A stretch of DNA of 64,000 nucleotides, from contig NZ_JAQIPB010000003.1 of assembly GCF_028023875.1 (NCBI RefSeq), positions 496,001 to 560,000 on the forward strand, read 5' to 3'. The position numbers and the translations under genes were made by a program. The stretch's first letter is position 1. Each line of letters starts with the position of its first letter. Below are positions 1 through 7,300 of this stretch, in pieces. A model generated the notes under the pieces. That model was given only the letters and a program-made list of their open reading frames with translations. It had not been told where the DNA came from and did no database searches. The stretch is from Xenophilus arseniciresistens. GTDB lineage: Bacteria; Pseudomonadota; Gammaproteobacteria; Burkholderiales; Burkholderiaceae_C.

Positions 1-1
1 C

Positions 2-139
2 GGCCGCGTGGGCGGGCGCTATGTGCTGGGCGGCGCGCTCTCGCGCAGCGCTCGCGCCGAAGACGTGGCGCATGAAGTGGCCGTGCTCAGCGACAACGCG
101 CTGGACGCCCTGGATGCGCTGGCCGAGTTCCTGCGCTGA
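2..139 (+). CDS. C-terminal end of a small protein, probably DUF2170 (YjfI-like), 5' truncated
   Basis: An open frame enters from the left edge and gives 45 residues before a TGA at 137-139. The visible end reads YVLGGALSRSA, then an acidic helix-forming stretch ending in ALAEFLR. The composition and its place directly before a PspA-family gene resemble E. coli yjfI-yjfJ, where YjfI is DUF2170. That family match is from memory of the genomic arrangement and a short tail, so it is tentative. The stop lies 42 bases before the next start, consistent with one operon. Nothing can be said about the missing N-terminus. Confidence 0.5.
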   Translation, partial: GRVGGRYVLGGALSRSARAEDVAHEVAVLSDNALDALDALAEFLR

Positions 140-181
140 TGCCTTCCCCACGCTTCCTCACGAACACCACCGGAGCCGAAC

Positions 182-913
182 ATGACCGTCATCAAGAAAC
201 TCGTCACCCTGCTGCGCGGCAGCGCGCGTGAACTGGGCCAGAGCGTGGTCGACGACAACGCCACGCGCATCTACGAGCAGGAGATCGTCGACGCCAAGGC
301 CAGCATCAGCGAGGCCAAGACCGAGCTGACCGCCGTGATGGCCAAGGAGATGCAGACCGCGCGCGACATCGAACGCATCAAGGGCGAGATCCGCCGCCAT
401 GAAGACATGGCGCTGCAGGCGCTGGACAAGACCGAGGAAGGCCTGGCCCTGAAGGTGGCCGAGCGCGTGGCCGGCCTGGAGGCCGAGCTGCAGGCGCAGA
501 CGCAGGCCCATGCCGGCTTTGCGGTGCAGGTGCAGCGGCTGAAGAACCTGATCCGCAGCGCCGAGGCCCGCGTGCGCGAGCACGAGCGCGAGATCGGCAT
601 CGCCAAAACCACCGAGAGCGTGTACCGCGCCACGCAGAGCATCTCCGACAGCATCGGCAGCACGGGCTCCAGGCTCACGAGCGCGCGCGAGTCACTGGAC
701 CGCATCAAGAAGCGCCACGAGGACCTGGCCGACCGCATGGCCGCCGCCGAGGCGCTGGACAAGGAGTTCGGCCACAAGGCGCTCGAGCAGGAGCTGGCGG
801 CCGCCGGCATCGGCGAGAACGACAAGGCGCGCGCCGAATCGGTGATGGCTCGCCTGCGCGCGCGCCAGGCCGCCGCGGCTGCGGCCAAGGACGGCGGCAC
901 GCCCGCGGCCTGA
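182..913 (+). CDS. PspA/IM30 family membrane-stress protein (YjfJ-like)
   Basis: This 243-aa protein begins MTVIKKLVTLLRGSARE and is almost entirely charged helix, as in PspA/IM30/Vipp1 proteins, which are ESCRT-III-like membrane-binding proteins that polymerise on the cytoplasmic membrane. The start of helix 1, the long alpha-helical hairpin (about residues 30-145) and a helical C-terminal half are present. It ends in an Ala-rich tail (ARQAAAAAAKDGG). An SD-like GGAG precedes the ATG. Neighbours are a DUF2170-like tail and, downstream, YqiJ-like and flotillin genes, so a membrane-integrity role is likely. No pspF/pspBC genes are in view, so classical Psp control is not supported here. Confidence 0.85.
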   Translation: MTVIKKLVTLLRGSARELGQSVVDDNATRIYEQEIVDAKASISEAKTELTAVMAKEMQTARDIERIKGEIRRHEDMALQALDKTEEGLALKVAERVAGLEAELQAQTQAHAGFAVQVQRLKNLIRSAEARVREHEREIGIAKTTESVYRATQSISDSIGSTGSRLTSARESLDRIKKRHEDLADRMAAAEALDKEFGHKALEQELAAAGIGENDKARAESVMARLRARQAAAAAAKDGGTPAA

Positions 914-966
914 GGCCATCGTCCCCACACGCCCCAAGGACCTCGCGTCACACGCCCGTCACGCGC

Positions 967-1356
967 ATGAGCAACAACAACAGCAGCAGCACGAGCAAGA
1001 GAAAGACGCCGGCGCGCTGGCAGGGCTCTGAGTCGGCCCTGCATGCGGTGCAGGTGGCTTTTGACGTGGAGATCGCGGTGATGGAGGCCATCCGCATCGC
1101 GGCCTTCCACGAGAACGTGTCCACCTCGCAGCAGATCCGCAGCGTGCTGGGCCTGCCCGTGGCGGCGCGGCCCAAGAGGCCGCGCCTGACGGTCACCTTG
1201 GACGAGTCCGACTACGCCCTGCTGGCCCAACGCTACGGCCTCGCGCCCGATGACCGATTGGGCATCAAGGAGGCGGCCACGCGCGAGCTGATCGCCTTCG
1301 TGCCTCCTCCCGCGCCGCCGCGCACATCGACGTCTCGAAAGCCCCGGAAAGGCTGA
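967..1356 (+). CDS. Hypothetical protein, 129 aa
   Basis: I do not recognise this protein. The first 18 residues are a low-complexity Asn/Ser/Lys run (MSNNNSSSTSKRK), followed by a compact helical core (about 25-75), a segment reading PRLTVTLDESDYALLAQRYGL, and a basic Pro-rich tail. It has no signal peptide or membrane segment. The core with VTLDESDYALLAQ could be a ribbon-helix-helix-like or small winged fold, but no diagnostic motif is visible. It sits 53 bases after the PspA gene and 72 before the YqiJ-like gene, on the same strand, and shares their codon bias, so it is probably a working member of the same operon. Confidence 0.6.
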   Translation: MSNNNSSSTSKRKTPARWQGSESALHAVQVAFDVEIAVMEAIRIAAFHENVSTSQQIRSVLGLPVAARPKRPRLTVTLDESDYALLAQRYGLAPDDRLGIKEAATRELIAFVPPPAPPRTSTSRKPRKG

Positions 1357-1428
1357 CCCCCAACGCCGCCCGGCCCCAGGGAGCCGGCCCACCACAACCA
1401 TTCGCCAACGCACAACAAACACAACACC

Positions 1429-2073
1429 ATGCGCGAATTCCTCTCCGTCATCTTCGGCTTTCCGACCTTCCTCTACAGCCTCGCGCTGGTGGTCGTGCTG
1501 GTGTACTGGATCGCCGCCGTCATCGGCCTGGTCGACTTCGGCGAAAGCAGCATCGACCTGGACATCGCCGAGCACGCCGACGTGAGCGTGGACGACCTGG
1601 GCACCATCGCCGGCTACGTGGTGGCCTTCGGCCTGTCGGGCGTGCCCTTCTCCATCGTGGTCACGCTGCTGGTGGTGATCGGCTGGACGCTGAGCACGCT
1701 GGCCGGCATCTGGGTGCTGGCCTGGGTGCCCACGCTGCCCTTGCAGATCGTGGCCGGGCTCGTGGTGCTCGGCGCCTGCTTCGCGCTGTCCATCGTGATC
1801 GCCGCGCGCATCGTGCGGCCGCTGCGCGGCGCCTTCGTGACCGAGTACGCGCGCCACAACAGCGACCTGATCGGCCAGACCTGCACCATCACCACCGGCA
1901 GCGTGGACGAGAAGCAGGGCTATGCCCAGGTGGCGCAGCGCGGCGCCGGCCTCTTGATCCAGGTCTGGGCGCCCAGCCCCAACACGCTTGAGCGCGGCAG
2001 CCAGGCGCTGATCGTGGAATACGACGGCGCCGCGCGGCGCTACCTGGTCCAGCCGATGGACGCAGTGGCCTGA
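1429..2073 (+). CDS. YqiJ-like inner-membrane protein with C-terminal OB fold
   Basis: The 214-aa product has three hydrophobic segments at about residues 12-35, 67-92 and 100-124, then a soluble C-terminal domain from about 145. That domain contains the pattern IGQTCTITTGSVDEKQGYAQ and ends in a beta-rich stretch typical of the NfeD/YqiJ OB fold. Proteins of this type pair with SPFH/flotillin partners and are thought to help organise membrane microdomains. The flotillin gene follows 56 bases later, the same arrangement as E. coli yqiJ-yqiK. The ATG at 1429 starts just before the first membrane segment, in a cis arrangement usual for this family. Confidence 0.8.
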   Translation: MREFLSVIFGFPTFLYSLALVVVLVYWIAAVIGLVDFGESSIDLDIAEHADVSVDDLGTIAGYVVAFGLSGVPFSIVVTLLVVIGWTLSTLAGIWVLAWVPTLPLQIVAGLVVLGACFALSIVIAARIVRPLRGAFVTEYARHNSDLIGQTCTITTGSVDEKQGYAQVAQRGAGLLIQVWAPSPNTLERGSQALIVEYDGAARRYLVQPMDAVA

Positions 2074-2129
2074 GCAGCACTCAGCACCACGGCGCCCGCC
2101 CCTTTTCCTTCTCCTCACAGAGCCTCAGC

Positions 2130-4256
2130 ATGTCCTCTTCGATCATCACCTTCGTGGTCCTGGCCGTCATCGCGGTCATCGTGATCTTCGGCATCTTCGC
2201 GATGTTCTCCCGCTTCTATCACAAGGTGGAGCAGGGTCACGCACTGATCATCAACCCCTTCCGCGGGGACCCCAAGGTCACCTTCACGGGCGGGCTGGTG
2301 CTGCCCATCATCAACAAGGCCGAGCTGATGGACATCTCGATCAAGACCATCGAGATCGACCGCTCGGGCGACCAGGGCCTGATCTGCGCCGACAACATCC
2401 GCGCCGACATCAAGGTGAAGTTCTTCGTGCGCGTGAACCAGACCTCCGAAGACGTGCTGCACGTCGCGCAGTCCATCGGCTGCGACCGCGCCTCCAATCA
2501 GAGCACGCTGGAAGACCTGTTCTCGGCCAAGTTCTCCGAGGCGCTCAAGACCGTGGGCAAGGCCATGGACTTCGTGGACCTGTACGACGCGCGCGACGTC
2601 TTCCGCGACAAGATCATGAGCCAGATCGGCAACGACCTCTCGGGCTACGTGCTCGAAAGCTCGGCCATCGACTACCTGGAGCAGACGCCGCTGGCGCGCC
2701 TGGACTCCAACAACATCCTCGACGCGCAGGGCATCAAGAAGATCACCCAGCTCACGGCCGTGGAACACGTGACCACCAACGAGCTGCGCCGCAACGAGGA
2801 AATGCAGATCAAGAAGAAGAACGTCGAGACGCAGGAAGCCCTGCTGGAGCTGGAGCGCCAGCAGGCCGATGCCACCGCCCGCCAGGCGCGTGAAGTGGCC
2901 AGCGTGCGCGCGCGCGAAGAGGCCGAAACCGCCAAGATCCAGGCCGAGGAGCGCACGCGCTCCGAAATGGCCCGGCTGCAGGCCGAGCAGCAGATCGCGG
3001 TGCAGAACGAGAACGTGCTGCGCGAAAAGGAAGTGGCCGAGAACAACCGCAAGCGCGCGGTGGTGATCGAGCAGGAACGCGTGACCCGCGCCCAGGACCT
3101 GGAAGTGGTGGCGCGCGAGAAGGAAGTGACGCTGCAGCGCATCGAAAAAGACAAGGCCGTCGAGGTGCAGAAGAAGGCCATTGCCGACGTGATCCGCGAG
3201 CGCATCGTGGTCGAGCGCACGGTGGCCGAGCAGGAAGAGGCGATCAAGGAAGTGCGTGAAGTGGCCGAAGCCGACCGCACACGCAAGGCCGTGGTGATCG
3301 GCGCCGAGGCAGCGGCCGAAGAGAAGGTCATCCTGGAAGTGAAGGCCGCCGAAGCGCAGGAGCGCAAGGCGCGCCACAAGGCCGCCGAAGACCTGGTGCT
3401 GGCCGACGCGCGCCTGAAGGTGGCCGAGCGTGAAGCCGAAGCCAAGAAGCGCGAGGCCGAGGGCATCGAGGCGCTGTCGGCCGCGCCGGGCCTGGCCGAC
3501 GCCAAGGTGCAGGTGGCCGGCGCCAGCGCCAAGCTGGCGACCATGGAAGCCGAGGCCACCGGCACCGAGAAGGTGGGCCGTGCCCAGGCGCAGGTCAAGG
3601 AAGTGCAGGCCCAGGCCGAAGCGGTGGGCATCCGCGCCCGCATGGAAGCCGAAGCCGCCGGCAAGGAAAAGATCGGCCAGGCCGACGCGCTGGTGCGCAC
3701 GGTGGACGCCGAGGCGCTGGCCAAGCTGGGCGATGCCGAGGCGCACAACATCGACGTGAAGTTCAACGCCGAGGCGCGCGGCCTGAAGGAGAAGTTCGAG
3801 GCCATGAAGGCCATGAGCCCCGAAACGCGCGAGCACGAGGAATACCGCATGCGCCTGGAGCGCGCGCACCTCGAGACGCTCAAGCAGATCGACGCGCAGC
3901 AGGCCATCGCCAAGGAACAGGCCGAAGTGCTGGGCATCGCGCTCAAGAACGCCAAGATCGACATCGTGGGCGGCCAGGGCGACTACTTCGACAGCTTCGT
4001 CAAGGCGCTGTCAGTGGGCAAGGGCATCGATGCGGCCGTCAACAAGAGCGACACGCTGCAGATCGCCTTCAAGGAACAGCTGGCCGGCGAACGCGATGTG
4101 GTCAACGACCTCTCGCAGCTGCTGGGCGCAGCGGGCCAGTCGGCCGGCGCGCTGCAGAACCTCAGCGTGTCGGCGCTGGTGGGCAAGGTGATGCGCGAAG
4201 GCTCCGACAGCCAGAAGCAGGCGCTGCAGAACCTGGTGCAGAGCTTCAGAAAGTAA
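2130..4256 (+). CDS. Flotillin / SPFH-band 7 family protein (YqiK-like)
   Basis: The 708-aa protein has an N-terminal membrane anchor (about residues 5-27), an SPFH/band 7 domain (about 30-220), then a very long Glu/Ala/Arg-rich coiled coil with repeated EAEA-type heptads (about 220-560), and a C-terminal oligomerisation region. Flotillins scaffold membrane microdomains. Length and architecture fit YqiK-type bacterial flotillins. Its partner YqiJ-like protein is encoded just upstream, and the giant ATPase follows 87 bases downstream. Together with PspA this suggests a membrane-surveillance operon; that joint role is inference. Confidence 0.88.
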   Translation: MSSSIITFVVLAVIAVIVIFGIFAMFSRFYHKVEQGHALIINPFRGDPKVTFTGGLVLPIINKAELMDISIKTIEIDRSGDQGLICADNIRADIKVKFFVRVNQTSEDVLHVAQSIGCDRASNQSTLEDLFSAKFSEALKTVGKAMDFVDLYDARDVFRDKIMSQIGNDLSGYVLESSAIDYLEQTPLARLDSNNILDAQGIKKITQLTAVEHVTTNELRRNEEMQIKKKNVETQEALLELERQQADATARQAREVASVRAREEAETAKIQAEERTRSEMARLQAEQQIAVQNENVLREKEVAENNRKRAVVIEQERVTRAQDLEVVAREKEVTLQRIEKDKAVEVQKKAIADVIRERIVVERTVAEQEEAIKEVREVAEADRTRKAVVIGAEAAAEEKVILEVKAAEAQERKARHKAAEDLVLADARLKVAEREAEAKKREAEGIEALSAAPGLADAKVQVAGASAKLATMEAEATGTEKVGRAQAQVKEVQAQAEAVGIRARMEAEAAGKEKIGQADALVRTVDAEALAKLGDAEAHNIDVKFNAEARGLKEKFEAMKAMSPETREHEEYRMRLERAHLETLKQIDAQQAIAKEQAEVLGIALKNAKIDIVGGQGDYFDSFVKALSVGKGIDAAVNKSDTLQIAFKEQLAGERDVVNDLSQLLGAAGQSAGALQNLSVSALVGKVMREGSDSQKQALQNLVQSFRK

Positions 4257-4269
4257 GGCCGCCCGCACG

Positions 4270-4296
4270 GCCCCGTGGCGCGTTGGCGCACGGGGC
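4270..4296 (+). terminator. GC-rich hairpin between flotillin and ATPase genes
   Basis: GCCCCGTG at 4270-4277 pairs with CACGGGGC at 4289-4296 around an 11-base loop. No T-run follows, so it may be a weak attenuator or an RNA-stability element rather than a full terminator. It lies in the 87-base gap between the flotillin stop and the ATG at 4344. Confidence 0.35.
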
Positions 4297-4343
4297 AATC
4301 CGAAGTCGCCCTCACGCTCGCCCAACCGCTCAGTCGAACCTGC

Positions 4344-7300
4344 ATGTCCAGCCCTTCCGCCCCCTCCGCTGACGCGAAAGACAGCGCCGCCATCGACGCC
4401 AGCGTCGCCGAAAGCAGCAGCTACGAGCTGCTCAAGAAGCGCCTGGAAACGCAGGGCGACCAGTTGCTGGCCAAGGCGCAGGCGCTCAATGCGCAGCGCA
4501 TCGCGCACTTCGGCCAGCGCGAACAGCAACTGCTGCTGCGCACCCGCGCGCGCACCGAGCACAACTGCGTGGCGCGCGACCTGGCCTGGATCGGCGGCAA
4601 TCGCCTGCTCTTTGGCTACAACGTGTTCATGGGCCTCAAGCGCGAGACGCGCGTGCAGGACGTGTTCGCGATCTACGAGCTGGCCCACCATGCGGCCGAC
4701 AGCGCGGGCAACCCCGAAAGCGACGAGCTGGTGCAGGTGCCGCTGGACGACAGCTTCCTGGCCGATCCGCGCTTCGTCTCGGACTTCAACGAGCTCTACA
4801 CCTACTACAAGCAGGCCACGCTGCAGCTGCTGCGGCCCACGCCCGAGTTCCTGCTGGCGGCCTTCCAGATCGGCCAGACCGCCGGCGACATCCGCGTGTT
4901 CCGCTGGAAGCGCGAGAACGACGGCTCGCTGAAATACGTGGACAACCGCGGCGAGCGCGACCTGATGCCGCCGCCCAGCCACGATTTCACGTGGACGCCG
5001 CTCACGCGCGAGCACCACATCGGTGGCGCCCATCCGCACATCAACGTGCTGGACACGCTTTTTGTCGAGACCACGGGCGGCACGCTGACCATCAAGGTCG
5101 AGAACAACACAGAAACGGGCCTGGGCATCTACGAAGAACCCGTGGACGACGCCAACCAGGCGCTGGGCGATGCCGAGATCGCCTATGCGCGGCTGGGCCT
5201 GCTGATCCTGCTGCAGGTGCGGCCCTACCGCGAACAGCAAACGCGCTACCTGGTCTACAACCAGCGCACGCAGCAGGTGCTGCGCATCGACGCCATCGGC
5301 GCCTCGTGCATGCAGCTGCCCGAGGACCACGGCATCATCTTCCCCGGCGGCTACTACCTGCAGTCGGGCGAACACAAGCGCTTCGACCTGCCGCCCGAGC
5401 TGACCGAGCAACTGCGCTTCACGCGCATGCTGCGCTCGCCCAATGGCGAAGACGTGGCCTACGTCTTCTACGGCACGGTGCCGCCGCCCCAGGGCAGCCC
5501 GGCCACGCTGGACGCGGGCTGCTACGCCATCTTCACCTACAACCTGATCGAGAAGTCGCTGGCCGCGCCCATCCTGGCCGACGGCTACAGCCGCTTTCCC
5601 GATGGCCGCCTGCTGGTCTTCCAGGCCGCGCGCGGCGAAGCCACGCGCGTGCACCCGATGCAGCTGTGGCAGACGCCCTTTGCCGCCGAAGAGCATGCGA
5701 GCCGGCAGCCGGCTGGTGCTGGCTTTTTCGCGAGAGTAGGCAATGCCGACCTGGTGCGCGGCGTGTCCGACCTGCTGAGCATTGCGCGCGCCGTGCGCGA
5801 GCAGGTGCCCACGCGCACCGCTTATGAAGACCTGATCCGCCAGTGCCTGCGCGCGCGCGACGCCTACTTCTGGCTCGATGCCGGCGAGGCCCAGAACACC
5901 GCCGCCGACCTGCAGGCCATCGAGCAGACCGCGCAGGCCACGCTGGGCGAGTTCGAGAAGGTCGAAAGCATCCGCCAGGACACGGCGCGTGCACTGCAGA
6001 AAGCCGAAGGCCAGCAGCGCGAGCTGATGACCGACATCGCCAGCCAGATGTGGCGCAGCCCGCAGGACTTCGTGCGCGCACTGGAGCGGCTGCGCCAGCG
6101 CCAGGGCGAGCTGCACCTGCTGCGGGAGCTGCGCTATGCCGACCTGCCGCGCATCGACGCCATGGCCGCACAACTGGCCACCGAGCAGCAGCGCGTGGGC
6201 GAGCGCGCGATGCAGTTCCTGTCGGACGAAAAGGCTTTCGACGGGCAGCGCAAGGCGCTGGCCGCCGTGGCCGCGGCGCTGCCGCAGGCCGCCACCGCCA
6301 CGCTGCTGGGCGAGCAGCTTTCCGCGCTGGATGCCGAAGCCGCTGGCCTCGATCTGCTCAGCGAGCAGTTGGGCAACCTGCCGGGCGGCGACGCCGTGCA
6401 GCGCACCGCCATCCTGGACCGCATCGCGCTGCTGTATGCCGACATCAACCGCCTGCGCGCCGATGCGCGCGCACGCCGGCGCAACCTGGGTGCGGCCGAG
6501 CAGCGCGCCGAGTTCGGCGCCCAGTTCAAGCTCTTCGGCCAGGCCGTCGAAAACGCGCTGGAGCTGTCGGACACGCCCGAGAAGTGCGACGAGGCGCTCA
6601 CGCGCTTGCTGGCGCAGCTCGAAGACATCGAAGGCCGCTTTGCCGAGCAGGAGGAATTCCTCGCCGACATCGCGACCCAGCGCGAGAGCGTGTACGAAGC
6701 CCTGTCGGCGCGGCGCCAGACCCTGGTCGAAGGCCAGCAACGCCGTGCCAAGGCGCTGGGCGATGCGGCGGGCCGCGTGCTCGACGGCGTGCCGCGCCGC
6801 GTGGCCGGCTTCACCGAGCTGGCGCAGGTCCACAGCTACTTTGCCGCCGACCCCATGCTGGCCAAGCTGCGCGAGCAGATCGCCGAGCTGCGCAAGCTCG
6901 GCGCCAGCGTGGCGGCCGACGACATCGACACGCGGCTGAAGACCGCGCGCGACCAGGCCGTGCGCGCGGTGCGCGACCAGCGCGAGCTTTCAGCCGGCAG
7001 CGAAGGCGGCATCAAGCTGGGCACGCACAGCTTCACCGTCAACAAGCAGCCGCTGGACCTGACCCTGGTGGGCCATGGCGAGGGCCTGGCCTGGCAGATC
7101 ACGGGCACCGACTACCTCGCGCCCGCGCAGGACGCGCGGCTGGACGCACTGCGCCCCTTCTGGCAGCAGGCGCTGGTCTCTGAAACGCCGCAGCTCGCGC
7201 GCGCGGAGTTCCTCGCGGCCGAGTGGCTGACTGCCCTGGAGCGCGGCGAGGCCCAGCCGGGCTGGCCCGAGCTGCTGGTGCTGCTGGCCGAACATGCCAA

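Noticed and set aside
271-2118. Long open frame on the - strand opposite the PspA and YqiJ genes
   Set aside because: It is antisense to clear coding genes, has a composition expected from GC-rich codon shadowing and no domain.
2115-3869. 584-residue open frame on the - strand opposite the flotillin gene
   Set aside because: It mirrors the coiled-coil codons of the flotillin and is His/Leu-rich in the way typical of antisense shadows.
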